The translations under genes were made by a program, and so were the position numbers. A stretch of 64,000 nucleotides of DNA, taken from assembly GCA_018340805.1 (NCBI GenBank), contig JACMZG010001870.1, positions 21,813,159 through 21,877,158 on the forward strand, read 5' to 3'. Below, one piece after another: positions 1 through 12,308 of the stretch; the first letter of the stretch is position 1; each line of letters opens with the position of its first letter. A model generated the notes under the pieces. That model saw nothing but the letters and a program-made list of their open reading frames with translations, searched no databases and was not told where the DNA came from. The stretch is from Microvelia longipes. Taxonomy: Eukaryota; Arthropoda; Insecta; Hemiptera; Veliidae.

Positions 1-1130
1 ATAACTGATCCCGCAAAAACATCGTGTCTTTTATTGTGAAGGTTCACTTAGGTTTTAAGGAAGCTATAAATATAGTTATTAAATTGTGATTTCTTTGCAT
101 AATAATAAAGTTAAACTAAAAGAATAATTGAAACGTTATTTTGTAAAAAGCGGTAATATTTAAGTGAAAATAAGTGAAATAATATTTCGTCGAGGTTATA
201 TTTTAAATACGATCGCCTCTGAAGTTACATACAGCGAATTGGAGGATTGATCTAGGTCCATCACTCTAGTTCTAGCGTATCTAACTAGATTTCCTGGGGA
301 TGATTCTTACAGCGTATTTGACCGTAATTAATTAGCGTACTTAATACGATTCGCGGATTCAGTATGCTATGTGCGTAGTTATTGATCCACGTTGTGTGGA
401 CGCTATTAAGGTTGTACCGTATTGCAGTTTAAAATCGACGTATATATTAACTTATGACGTTTATATTAACCTCTGATGTATCATACATTTAAAACAAAAC
501 GTCAGATTATAGCTTTTACGTCCGATGTTAAGTTATTTACGGTTCAATAATCAGGTCATATTTCATGTTTCTTGATAAATGACTTATGATAAATATGACA
601 ATATTTTTAAAATACAACTCCATCAATGTATTTCTAAAAAGAATTACCAGGTATTTGTGTCGATATAGTTGATGCATTAGAAATATTTAAATGTGATCTA
701 TTATTTTAATTGAATTATTATAAGTATACACGTTTCGTTTCTATCGTCTAAGTCTAATTAAACAAGTTTTGAAGTACGATTTTGACCTTATCCACATATT
801 GGAAATCCGACATTGTTGCGTAATAAATATATATTTGAGAATATAAAAATCGATCCCCCCTCCACTCCCGTCATCCGAACAACCTCATAAACGTCATTAT
901 CATGTTACAAATTCGCTAAAAATATAGTACATAGTATAGATGAGAATAATATTGTAACTATATAATATTTTTGAGAGTACCGAGCCGAGGTTTTATTACG
1001 GTTTGCAGCTTCGTAATCAATAATCAACAATTAATAATCAACTATTCTGTTTCCAAAGCCTTCATCCTCTATGTTTTCAAAAATACTTGGCCCGGAGGTG
1101 CGCAATCCGGGCAAATGTTCTATAAAATGC
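1..1130. other. No gene seen; slightly CpG-richer AT DNA
   Basis: No convincing ORF or exon. Bases 180-460 have more CpG and fewer homopolymers than the surroundings, which might mark older unique or regulatory DNA, but no promoter element is demonstrable. A pyrimidine tract (CCCCCCTCCACTCCCG) lies near 855. Confidence 0.4.
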
Positions 1131-1453
1131 GCGCTTTCCTGCTTATCAATCCAATTTTTGCTTAAGTTTTCGGTATATATTTAATAACCTGAGCAGTAGC
1201 GTAGAAGTAAGTTTGTTTTTATTTTGTTTTTAATTTCTTTTAGAGAATATGCGCTAGTAAATTACGTAAACCAAGCTTCAAATGGTAGCGAGTAATGAGG
1301 TGCCGTGTAGTGTTTATTCTATGGGATGAATGTGTGCATTTTCTTCGAGAAATTATAAAAAGTTAAACAACAAGTTATAACGTTACTGCTCTGGTTTTTA
1401 AATATATACCGAATACTTAAGCAAAAAATGGATTGATAAGAAAAAAAGCGCGG
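1131..1453. repeat. Small inverted-repeat element, arms about 70 bp
   Basis: Bases 1131-1205 and the reverse complement of 1377-1453 share a run through CTTATCAATCCA, TTTTTGCTTAAG, CGGTATATATTTAA and GAGCAGTA, with few mismatches. The 170-bp spacer is unrelated. This is the form of a MITE or solo foldback. No clear target-site duplication was found, so the outer edges are uncertain. Confidence 0.6.
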
Positions 1454-1499
1454 CTTACGGAGCTCTGCACCAGAATTATGTCAGGAAGGTCCCAAGAAA

Positions 1500-2440
<941 letters not shown>

Positions 2441-2570
2441 GGCACGGGACAAGGGCGCCATGCTCTTAGGGGCGTCAAATGTCACTTTCTTATTATTGGA
2501 GATGTAAAAGCAATAGAGGGAGAGGGCGCAAATTTGGCAGGGGCCCAGACCGCCTAAGGCGGGTCTGAGG
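2441..2570. other. G+C-rich strip with a hairpin
   Basis: A short G+C-rich block in AT-rich DNA. It contains CAGACCGCC (2546-2554), a TAA loop and GGCGGGTCTG (2558-2567), which pair with one bulged base. It abuts the 150-bp tandem repeat. It could be the end of an old DNA transposon. Confidence 0.45.
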
Positions 2571-2990
2571 TCAAGCTTGGTGATTTAACCTTGAATCCTT
2601 TTCACCAACCTACCTTTTCTTATTCCTCCTAAATATAATTATTTCGCCATTTATGTGTATAAACTTTAATGTATATAGATTCTCTTAATAGGAGTTATAG
2701 TTGTAGTAAGATTGGAGGTGTCAAGGCTGGTGATTTGACCTTTGGATCCTTTTCATCAACCCCAAATTCACCATTCATAATCCTCCTTATTAAAATTGTT
2801 TCACTTATTTATTGTTGTTCTATGTCGATAATAATGTAATAATAAATATACTAGTAGTTAGAGTGACTAGGTTAAGCCCAATTAGTTTACATTTGATTCT
2901 TTTTCACTAACCACAAGTTTCACTATCATAATACTGCCTTTATGAAATTGAAAATTCTGGAAAAATCAAAATTATTTCTTTAATCTTTCT
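2571..2990 (+). repeat. Diverged tandem repeat, 150-bp period, about 2.8 copies
   Basis: The phrase GGTGATTTAACCTTGAATCC in copy 1 recurs as GGTGATTTGACCTTTGGATC in copy 2 and as a more diverged form in copy 3. Anchor positions are 2571, 2721 and 2871, exactly 150 bp apart. Each is followed by TTTTCAYCAACC-like and TCATAATCCTCC-like sequence. Confidence 0.75.
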
Positions 2991-3085
2991 TATTAAATAC
3001 TGAAATTATACAATACAAAATGTATATAGCAAGATAACTCTTGACAGAAAATGTCTTTGAGTTGACTATTGCGTGAAGTTACCTT

Positions 3086-3292
3086 ATGGAAGTACTTGCT
3101 AACTTGAACCTATCTCAGATAATGGCAGTTCTATCAAACTTAACTAAGGAAAATGAAAAAACTATAACAAATATGTTGCGAAAGCGGTGCATGTTTGGAA
3201 AAAATAAATTCCCTCAGCAAGGATATTGCTGTGGCAAAAAGAATATTCGAGCTTTTATCAATCCTCATATTATTTTATTAATAAACGCATAA
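3086..3292 (+). CDS. Orphan 68-residue ORF, function unknown
   Basis: It starts at a true ATG, runs 68 codons and stops just before an AATAAA-like AATAAAG at about 3296. The protein is hydrophilic in the first two thirds (a Lys/Asn/Glu-rich stretch and a Cys-Cys pair near residue 49) and hydrophobic at the end. The composition is more protein-like than most random AT-rich frames nearby. I recognise no family, no signal peptide and no homology. It could be a piece of a degraded mobile element or chance. Confidence 0.15.
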   Translation: MEVLANLNLSQIMAVLSNLTKENEKTITNMLRKRCMFGKNKFPQQGYCCGKKNIRAFINPHIILLINA

Positions 3293-3299
3293 AAAAATA

Positions 3300-5990
3300 A
3301 AGGGTTCGACCAGACACAGTTTATCAATATTATTTATTTCTGCCCGCATTGTTTAATGTCGATCCTTCTCTTCTTATTTTTTATTAGGCCATAAATATTT
3401 TGAAGATGTTTATTATTTTTAACACTTTCATGACTGACTCCTAGTGCCATAAATTTTACACATTAAAAACTTTAATAATCTCTTCTTATAAAATATTTTT
3501 TTTTAAATATGCTAATGGTATTAATGTATGATGTGAATAATTCTACTAGAGTATACTATAATATAAATTATAATAATATAACTAATGTATTACAAAATAT
3601 ATTTCTTCATTTGTAATAATTAATTTATTACTAAATCTCTAAAAGTTAGATGATTCTTTTTAGTATTTTTAGCCCTATTCTCTCAAAATCGCCTTATACC
3701 TTGGTCTCTCTTTTCCTCAATAATAATTGTTTATTTTTTTCAAAATAAGACGAAGCTAATAGCAAAAATATACTCTTGTTTAATTATTTTAGCCTTTGTC
3801 CTTACATATTTTATTTTATGGATCTTTAGAATAGTTATTTGCTAAACTTATTCTCCACAAAAGCAAATGTCTTGCATATCTTTAATTTTGTTATTGCATG
3901 ATATATTTTCAACTTTGCATTACAGCAGCTCAATTTTTGAGTTTACTATACTATACGTATTAATTATTATTATGCTTAATCAGTATGATTTTCTAATTAT
4001 ACAAAAATGAGTATTATTATACTTTTAAATTAAGTTTTACAGTGCAATGAAAAGTATTTGCCGCCATGATAAAAAATTAGAATAAGCTGCTTTTATAGCT
4101 AAATTTTTACAGTTAATTTATTATTTACGCATCTGAGGCTTAGGATTCGCATCCCAGGCTCAGCTCTCAGTTTATATGAATAGTATTTGTTATAATAATG
4201 ACATTTGTTTAAGCATAGTGGATGCAATCCATCAGATATTGTTTCTACTCACAGAACACCCTGATAGACCAGAGGGCCCTAAAATTATTTATTTTTATAA
4301 TTTTTTGATTATTTCTTTATTAGAAAATATGAAGATATACTAAAACTTCTCTAGTATAATTCTTTATTCCTCTCAATTCTCTTTGCCATTTCTTATAATT
4401 TATTATTATTTTCAAAAATATTTCACATTCAAAAGATCTCGCTTACGACTTTCATCACTATGAAAGAACGATTAATTAATATTCATTAAATTCAAAAGCA
4501 TCAAATCCCATTCGTAATATTTAGTCTGTTTACTGGTTTCATTATGTAAACAGTCATCAGTTATAGCTGGAGACAGAGCGGTCAGATGTCAAATGATTAA
4601 TGGTGTTGATTTATTCTAATCTTGTCTTCCTTTAGTCTTTATAGAAGATAAAAATCATATTGAGTTCTACTGAGCTTTTATTTTTATAACTTTCTTATTT
4701 TACATGAAAATTTTGCTAGTAAAACACAAGTAATGTAAACCTTTTACATTTTTCTCTTATCTACCAATTACTCACTTAATTGCAATGCAGTGATACAAAT
4801 AGATGAACATAATTTTACCTTTCACAACATTATCAATTATCTTTGCTTTATTTATTCTGAAGTATTTATTCTCTTTACTTTTTTTAACACTTACTTACTT
4901 AAACTGCACTAAATAATTCTAAATACAAGACGGTATTTGTTAAATACAATCAGCTTATTGTACAATACATTGTCAACTCATGTAAATTTGACGTGTTGTA
5001 CAATTACAATTTAAGTATCAATAGGTGAATCAAAAACCTGCATTACATTGCGGATTAATTATAAACTTCGTTTAACCAAAACGTATTCGCGGAGGAGTTT
5101 CTATGGACCCCCCCTCCCCCTCTGCGGAAATATCTTTCTCTGTAGTAAATTACGATTTAAACGTTTTATTAAGTGTGTATAGGACTAGGACTTTAAATTG
5201 CGTTTAGAGAATTTGTTTATTCAACCAAATCACGTTTTATGACATCTTACCTCACTTTATTTGGACCTATAATTAGATTTCCAAAATTGGCATTGTTTAG
5301 TATCTCTTACTCATCACTTATATATGTATGCTTAAAATTCTATGTCATGTCTTTTATCATATCTTCTACTCTGCAGATTGATATTTAGGGTTAGGACGTA
5401 TTAACAAGGAGTATAGTATTATGTATGCTCTTTAGTTGTAAATTTGAATTTTAATAGGCAACATAAAAAATAAATTTTATTTTCTAATTTTAACTTGTAT
5501 TTGCTTTTTAGAGATAAATTAAAAAGATTTCTCACATTTCTTAATAAATACAAGTTATTTTTTGGGAAGAAGCTGAAATCATTATTTAAGACATCAGGGA
5601 GATAGCCTGTCTGTATCATAAAATTTTCATAGTGTTTTTAAGGACAAAATAAACTACATAAGAACATTGCAGGTCAGGTTTTACTGTTTAGTAGTTAAAG
5701 TTTATGTAAATTATGTCATAATTTAATCCACCTTTTCACTCCGTAAAAATACTATTCGAAGGTTAGCAGAAGCTTTAAAGATTTTTTATCTTTCATACCT
5801 ACTTTCTCTTATGGGTTTCCTAATTCATTCCTTAATTATTTTAAATTCTGCAGCAACATCTGTTTTTTATCACAGTTGGTTGGAAGTTTAAATTAAACTC
5901 TTTAAAAAGTAATGATGTCTGAAGTAACCTTAAATTAATATTGTGTTATTCCTTCAATAAGTCTGTAAATGAAGAATTATTTAATCCGTG
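3300..5990. other. No gene seen; AT-rich DNA
   Basis: Dense stop codons in all frames. The only compositional feature is a C-rich tract near 5108-5125 (ACCCCCCCTCCCCCTCTG). Confidence 0.5.
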
Positions 5991-5996
5991 TTAACA

Positions 5997-6379
5997 ATGG
6001 ACTTATTTGTTTATTTTGGATTGAAAAACCAGCTGTTTCTGGATAATGCTTATATTTCCGATATGTCAGGAGGATCTTATAATTTGTAACTGGAGTATAA
6101 AGATTGGTTTAAAGGACCAAATGAAATTGATGATCTACCTGGAAATTTATACTTTTTTTGAAGAGGAAGGATGATTTAATAGTTTCTTTTGTGTACATTA
6201 GGGTCATGGACGTTTTTATGGAAAAAGGTAATAAAGGGATACCTGGAAAAGGTGGTGTTTTTAGTGTTTTGTGGGCTCGTGTCGGTGTTGTAAAGAAGGA
6301 CAAAGAAATAATAGTATATTGGAAATTTAAAGGTAGAATTGTGAAGGGTCCTGGAAGAAGTGTTCTCCTTACGATTTAA
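5997..6379 (+). pseudogene. Possible broken coding segment, family not recognised
   Basis: From ATG at 5997 a frame encodes 30 residues, meets a TAA at 6087, and stays open in the same frame for about 23 more codons to a TGA within the T-run near 6158. From there the +1 frame is open to 6379, with a Gly/Lys/Val-rich product containing GKGGVFSVLWARVGVV. Two abutting open frames broken by one stop and one frameshift suggest a decayed coding unit such as a transposon fragment. No domain is identifiable and chance is possible. Confidence 0.18.
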
Positions 6380-6875
6380 GAACTTTTAAAAAGTTATCTT
6401 CAAGTCTGTAGCTAGGTTTGTTGCAGTCTTCAAAAAACCCTTAAGTTGAATGACCGGCCGCCTACACTATGGTCCCTGTCCCACATTCCTCCTTCACCTG
6501 GTTCCCATCACATTTCCTTTTCGTACCATCTGTGATCATTGTATTGCCAATTCAAGGAGAAATTCAATCGAAAGTGAATTATCTGTTAAAAAATTGATAA
6601 TATGCTCGTAAACCCAACTTTTTGGTTTTGTCATTTGTTTTATCTGGAATTTATATAGAAATTTTAGTTTTTTTTAATTTTAAAATAAGTAATTTGTAAG
6701 TTAATATGTACAGAATTCTATTTTCTCTTTGTCATAGTTCTCTAGCTCTAGAGTTAACTATCTTCTACTGCCTTTCGTTAGAATATTTATAATCTTTTTA
6801 GGGAATTTTCAAAGAAAAATGAGCTTATGAGGTTGGGGTATGGAGGAGGGAGAGGTGGGAAGTGATTTTTTATAT

Positions 6876-6898
6876 GCGTGTGTGTGTGTGTGTGTATG
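6876..6898. repeat. (GT)n microsatellite
   Basis: A run of alternating GT of about 20 bases immediately left of the 52-bp tandem array. Confidence 0.9.
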
Positions 6899-7119
6899 TA
6901 CGAGATTTTTGTTCATAGACATCTTGGATTTTAGGTTTTGTTCATAGACGTACGAGATTTTTGTTCATAGACATCATGGATTTTAGGTTTTGTTCATAGA
7001 CGTACGAGATTTTTGTTCATAGACATCTTGGATTTTAGGTTTTGTTCATAGACGTACGAGATTTTTGTTCATAGACATCTTGGATTTTAGGTTTTGTTCA
7101 TAGACGTACGAGATTTTTT
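6899..7119 (+). repeat. 52-bp minisatellite, 4 full copies plus a partial
   Basis: The units start at 6899, 6951, 7003, 7055 and 7107, each beginning TACGAGATTT and containing TTGTTCATAGAC twice in variant context. The copies are almost identical (one T/A difference in copy 2), so the expansion is recent. Within each unit GTTCATAGAC occurs twice, showing an older half-unit duplication. Confidence 0.97.
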
Positions 7120-7186
7120 TCATTGGACACTATAACTTTCAAACGCTTTTTCAGATCGAAATGAAACTTAGTACAAAAATCAAACT
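7120..7186 (+). repeat. Fragment resembling the interspersed family at 46848-48502
   Basis: The stretch with TGAAACTTAGTACAAAAATC at 7161-7180 resembles TGAAACTTTGTACAAAAATC near 47057. This is similarity by eye over about 25 bases only. Confidence 0.35.
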
Positions 7187-7286
7187 TGTTAATGTCTCGA
7201 ACCCTATTGTTTATGAAATATGTCTGACGTATAGTATTGACTTAGCAAAAAATTACAAAACATTAAACATGTTAGATCGGGCTAAA

Positions 7287-7315
7287 ATTTTATTCACATG
7301 TACTGTGAATAAAAT
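7287..7315. repeat. Perfect 12-bp hairpin
   Basis: ATTTTATTCACA at 7287-7298 and TGTGAATAAAAT at 7304-7315 are exact reverse complements around a 5-base loop. Confidence 0.85.
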
Positions 7316-7800
7316 TATAATTACTGTGCGTTAATTTTAAGTATAACATAAACATACGAAGATACATTTTATCACCAGCATTAGTTCCGGTTCTATTGAT
7401 TGTCATATAAAACAAAATTAACTCAAATCACGTTTTCGAGTAATATATTTATTTAAAAATTTACTTAAATCGTTGCAGTATGCAATTTTTTATAAACTAG
7501 TAATATGACAAACTGATATAGGACAACAAACATGTTGCCGCTTTGTAGAGACGCGAGAAGCGACGTAAGGCCGGAGTCCTCTTGTTTTTTAATAAGTAAT
7601 GAAATATTATCCGAAAAAATGCTTCATCTAAATTTCGCTTGGAAATTGTACACGGTTTAGGAATATTATTTCGTTTAATCATTTAAATACTTAAAAAGTT
7701 ATGGTTTTCAATTATGATGAAGCCAAAAATAATATTATTATTAAAATAAAGGATTATTATTTAGCATTGTAACTATATAATCGATGTTTAATAAAAAACT

Positions 7801-7866
7801 TTACGTCATCATCAGAGCTGTTTACAGACTCTGTAAACAGATCTGATAAAGACGTAATGTCGAAAC
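7801..7866 (+). repeat. 27-bp inverted repeat with a degenerate hammerhead-like core
   Basis: Arms 7801-7827 and 7831-7857 match at 24 of 27 positions around an ACT loop. On the + strand the right arm contains CTGATAA (7843-7849), then a possible GAC/GTC stem, then GAAAC (7862-7866), with GTC at 7805-7807. This is the order of hammerhead ribozyme core elements (CUGANGA, stem II, GAAA, cleavage triplet). The G of CUGANGA that acts in catalysis is A here and stem III is almost absent, so an active ribozyme is unlikely. It may be a relic of an element that carried one. Confidence 0.3.
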
Positions 7867-8271
7867 CGGCCAGTTATTTTTTTTATACTATTATGATTGT
7901 GGTTGACATTATATTAATTGTTCTTAATTCTTGTGTGTTTTTTTTATTAAACATCATGGTGAGTCTATACCACAAAATTTCCGCCAAAACTAACGATTTA
8001 TATAATCGATGTTACTCACTTTCTAGTTTTTGTGTAGTAATGTTTACTTTTATTTGGCCTTTGTGATGGCAGTAGGTGACCAAAAAAAGACGATACTTTT
8101 ATGACAAATTTCGTCGTAGTCTGCATGTCTCTTAAGTATTAGAGAATCTAAAACCCCCCTTAGAAAGCAATTTCTGGGTTTCTTGCTGGAGAATATGATC
8201 AACTAAATAATTATATTTATTTTCTCATCTATATCTACAGTGTTTACAAGTTATAATTGAATTTTCATGGC
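7867..8271. other. No gene seen
   Basis: AT-rich. The string TATATAATCGATGTT occurs both at about 7776 and at about 7999, flanking the 7801-7866 hairpin at some distance. The two may be paired edges of an old element. Confidence 0.35.
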
Positions 8272-8330
8272 GGAGGGGGTGCTCAATTGCAGGTTTTGCT
8301 TAACCATAGTCAATTTCGCAGTTAAATTTG
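8272..8330 (+). repeat. Dispersed motif, copy 1
   Basis: GGGTGCTCAATTGCAGGTTT followed by TGCTTAACC resembles 9115-9165 (GGGTGTCCAATTGACGGTTT then AGCGTAACC). A shorter echo (GGGTGTCAATTGGCG) occurs near 14360. These are probably ends of one old repeat. Confidence 0.45.
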
Positions 8331-9107
8331 GATGAACAAGGAGATTTTATTCGATAATAAATAACTCATGCTATCTGAAGAAGAAAAGTACTGTTTTACA
8401 CTGAAAAAGTGCATTTTATTTTTATTGTTTGGAAGCGCTTCTTCTTATATCCCTGATATGTCTTATAAAGTTTAATTACTTTTCTACTTATCGTGGAAGT
8501 TTAATTACTTTACCATACTTATCATGGATTGAAATCAATAAAACTATTCTTCCTCCATGCAAGCTACTTACTTTTTATGTAGAAAATTACAGGGATTATA
8601 TTATATTAAATTAACTTCTCTAACAAATTGAGATAGCTGTCTAGCAAATCAAGACAGTCAAGGCGTCAGTACCTGTCTCGCGTGTTTCTCCTGTGTAAAT
8701 TTATTCTTGTATTATTTAAAAATCAAGTCTTGAAGAGATGCAAGTCGCTAACACTTTGAGATGATGATCGAGCTATTATTAAAGACCTGTTCTTTTATAC
8801 AATTACCGGTTTATTATCTTTCTAAGTTTCTTGACTTTTATTTAAGCCAGACTTTATATCTGTACTTAGTATTTTAATTTACTTTACATACTGTTGTATT
8901 TCAATTTAAAATTGTTTTCTCTTCATGATTTTTTAAAGAAAATGTGTTAATGCTCTTCTTGTGTGTTGCCAAGAATATTTTTATTAGTATTTAACTTTTT
9001 ATTATCAGCTTATTAAAATATATTATAAGATTAAGAGAAACTAAATTTTATTAGGAAAAGTTGGAATTAATTTCTAATTGACGCCAGTGGCATTGCAATT
9101 GATTTTT
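8331..9107. other. No gene seen
   Basis: AT-rich. Only short frames are present, none with recognisable protein features. Confidence 0.45.
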
Positions 9108-9165
9108 TTATTCGGGGTGTCCAATTGACGGTTTAGCGTAACCTTAAATAATTTACCTGTCGTAC
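9108..9165 (+). repeat. Dispersed motif, copy 2
   Basis: The partner of 8272-8330, sharing the CAATTG core and the GTAACC-type tail. Confidence 0.45.
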
Positions 9166-10219
9166 TAAACAACCCTTAATGTGACCTGATGACAAAATTA
9201 ACCGTTTTATAATGGTTCCTTATTATAAACGTATTTTTTTTGTCATGTATGTTGTTAGGGGGCCCGAGATTATAAGCCTCCCCATCCATTTCCTTTGCCC
9301 CTGGCAGTCGTTATCGGCGGCTTATATTTGTAATCACTACTTCTAACATCAATTTACAAACGACTTATTTTCAATTCAATTCAATTTAATTTCAGTTCAA
9401 CTTAAGCCCATCGGTGGGTGGAATTACGTCTCGCGGTAGATTTCTGCTCCGATAGCAAATTTTTATATTGAAAATGACGCATATTTAAATTCAACGCTAA
9501 ATTTCAGAGGGGTTACCTCTGGGACTTTATTCGCCCGAGGCCCCTTCCTTTTAATGACGAGAACTTAAGAACTTAACTAATTTCATTCACCTCTCTGTAG
9601 TAGCGAAAATAATGAATTCTTTACTTACTTTACTTCTTACTTAGTACGCTATAATTTACTCCTTTTAGCAGGAATTGTCTTCTTTCCTCCTCTTTTTTAC
9701 CAACTACTGATTCACCAAGTCCAACCAACCGGTGGATTCTTAAATGAATTGAAAGACAAGCCGTAAGCCAATTTCGGTCAGTAAGTATAACTCCACCTTG
9801 GCCAAACAAATTGTTCCAAAAAATTTAAAAATTTCAGAAAATTATTGTGGGATAAAATGATTTTTGTGCTTGTTTCATTTGCTCTAAATTCAACAAATTT
9901 TCAAACACTCCTAGCCAAAGCTCTTTTGATTTTGTTGCCTTAAAATGCAGGCCGCGGAGTGGCCCGTGTTTTTTGTCCATGTTTATCTTAATTTTATTAT
10001 ACAAAATGTAAAATTTTAACAATTAAAAACTATCGTTTAAGATTAAATGCAATTTGAAATTCACCTGTTGCATTTTATATTGTGTTGGCGGAACTAAATC
10101 GATAATCGATCAATAAAAAATATTCGACTTTCGATCGTCCTTGAATTAATTGTTCAAGGGTATCAAACTGTATTTTCCAACAATAGGATTTACTCTTAAC
10201 AATGCATGTGTTTTCTCAG
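9166..10219. other. Mixed sequence, possible old element debris
   Basis: More G+C than its surroundings in places (9250-9320, 9400-9560, 9945-9970), including AGGGGGCCCGAG near 9257 and GGCCGCGGAGTGGCCCGTG near 9950. On the minus strand an ATG at 9980 opens 48 codons to 9834 with a plausible hydrophilic composition but no family resemblance. No gene is called. Confidence 0.35.
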
Positions 10220-10290
10220 CTTTGCCAACACACCAACACAATCAGATTTATTTAGAAAGTAAGGACGTGATTGAAATCTTGTATATCGCC
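10220..10290 (+). other. Candidate small exon, possibly 5'UTR of the tetraspanin gene
   Basis: A good acceptor (TGTTTTCTCAG ending at 10219) and a strong donor (GTAAGT at 10291) bracket 71 bases, with one frame open throughout. Its position upstream of the exon at 20065 would suit a 5'UTR exon. There is no protein similarity and no transcript evidence; splice-like pairs also arise by chance in AT-rich DNA. Confidence 0.2.
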
Positions 10291-10577
10291 GTAAGTTTTA
10301 TTGATACCTCATTTCTATTTATCGAATCGAATCAATCAATGAATTGAGTCTGTTTATTGAATTGTATGTGAATATGTCTGTCTAGAAGCCTATTTCTTTT
10401 AAGAATGAATCAGATTCTAATATAATCGAATCCGATTGTTTCTTGTCTTTTAATTCATTTTTGTCTTGCTCAACTAGATTCAGTCAGTATAAAAAGTTGA
10501 GTCAAAAGTCATTGGTGGTCTTAGATTAAAATTTAATTAAAGGGCTTCTGCGTCTTACAACCGAAATGGGAATAGGT

Positions 10578-10621
10578 GTTTTTATTTTTCCTCATTTATA
10601 CGATAGGTATATAGGAAAAGT
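10578..10621 (+). repeat. Self-complementary repeat-family motif, copy 1
   Basis: TTTTTCCTCATTTATACGAT and then AGGTATATAGGAAAAG. In the other copies the ideal form is CTTTTCCT, then TATACC, GTA, GGTATA, then AGGAAAAG, so the motif is itself a hairpin. Copies: 10578, 18402, 23752, 43482, 46848, 48458, and a partial one at 61646. Confidence 0.75.
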
Positions 10622-10829
10622 TATGAGTTTGCACTAAAAATTCAAAACCAAAATTTCAAATATTGGATTTCAAATCTGACTCCTTATCATAATAGCTCCC
10701 AAGTATGCTATAATTGTGGAAAAATGTGGGATCGTCTTGAAATGTGGCAAGCATGTTGTACTATATAAGACTAACAAACTTCTTCTGATTCAACAAGTTT
10801 CATCTTATGATTACTCTCATCATATTAAC

Positions 10830-10854
10830 TCGATAAGAGTTAAACTCTTATCGA
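10830..10854. repeat. Perfect 12-bp palindrome with 1-base loop
   Basis: TCGATAAGAGTT at 10830-10841 and AACTCTTATCGA at 10843-10854. Confidence 0.85.
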
Positions 10855-12239
10855 TACAAAATCTATGATGTTGGTATACAATACAATATCTTAATCTTAA
10901 AAATGAATTCGGTTTAAAAACAGTCTCTATTATGATGACCTCTAGCTTAACTTTTAAAAGATGGAAAACTGGAAACTAAACTTTTGTATTACTTACCAAA
11001 AATATCGATCGATCTACTCACCCTGTGGTCTACTAAGTGGTGTTAGAAACTATTTTCGAAGATTTAGGAATTTGTAATGTCATTATTAAATTAAATTATT
11101 TCAAAATGATTAGAATGAGCGTGAATGGAGTCCATTATAAATAATAAAAACAACGTAGTCACTCCACAAAACAAAAAATTTTAAATGATCCACATCATTA
11201 AACTTTTTTGATGATGGCCTCTTTGTAGGTTGAAAGCGCTTTTCTTATAAAGTTTTGTTTTGTGGAGAGACTTCGTAGAATATTGGGGAGTACTTGATAA
11301 ATAGGTACGGCTAGCTAAGCCCTAATGCTTTCCTATGTTGTGGGTTCTCTCTTTAATAATAAAAACTCATAGGAAGTTTCTGAGTTGTTTTTACAAATGA
11401 CTGTTTCTTAACAACTTTTATTTGTTTACCACATTCTCTTAACTTTGTTTTAGCATTCTACTTCTATATTAGTCACTACTAAAATTTAGTGTAGACCACA
11501 AATTTTTGTTTCGTTTTTATCTCTTTTATACCAGTTACAATCCGGAATAAATTATACCAAATAGTAACGAATGGTATAATTTTGCTTCCCTATCCTAAAA
11601 AGAGGCAGATGCAATAAATTAGCAAAAGTTTAACACCCACTTCATTAAATGTCGTCGTTTCAGCACCTACATATTCCAAAAATCAAAAAACATCATGTAT
11701 GTAATTGTACCAGATACAGCTCAATCAGCTCAATTTTAAACTTTTCTAAAAATTACAAATTTTATTTAAAAAATATTTTTTATAAAAATGAAAAAAAATT
11801 GTTTCTTAAAAGGTGTTTCTAAGTATATTTTGAATATAATGAGGCCTCGACTACATCTAGGGCTTGCACAGTTCTTAACATATTTATACAAATATGTGTG
11901 CACTTTTTTGTAAACACTAAACGGCCATTATTATTTACTTTAATATTTTTTTAGCCGTGTTCCTATTGTTTAAGCTTATAAAGGGAGGTCTTCTTCCTTG
12001 ATTGGCAGCTCATTTTAAATTCTTTTAAATAAATAACAGTATGATAAGGAAAGAAACCAGTTGTCTCTTGGATAGATAATATCTCATAATTATAAATGTG
12101 CTTTCAATGATCTCTTTAAAGTTTAGATTAATAATTGCGTCCGCATGTGGAACGAATGATATGTGGTTGAAGTTCATATCTGTTGCACATCTGTTTTAAT
12201 TAATATTCTGGTCTTCAACCTTGTGACAGATGTTGATTA

Positions 12240-12241
<2 letters not shown>
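10855..12241. other. No gene seen
   Basis: AT-rich sequence with no long frame. An inverted echo, TCCACAAAACAAAA near 11163 and TTTTGTTTTGTGGA near 11254, suggests a small diverged foldback of about 100 bp. Confidence 0.4.
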
Positions 12242-12308
<67 letters not shown>

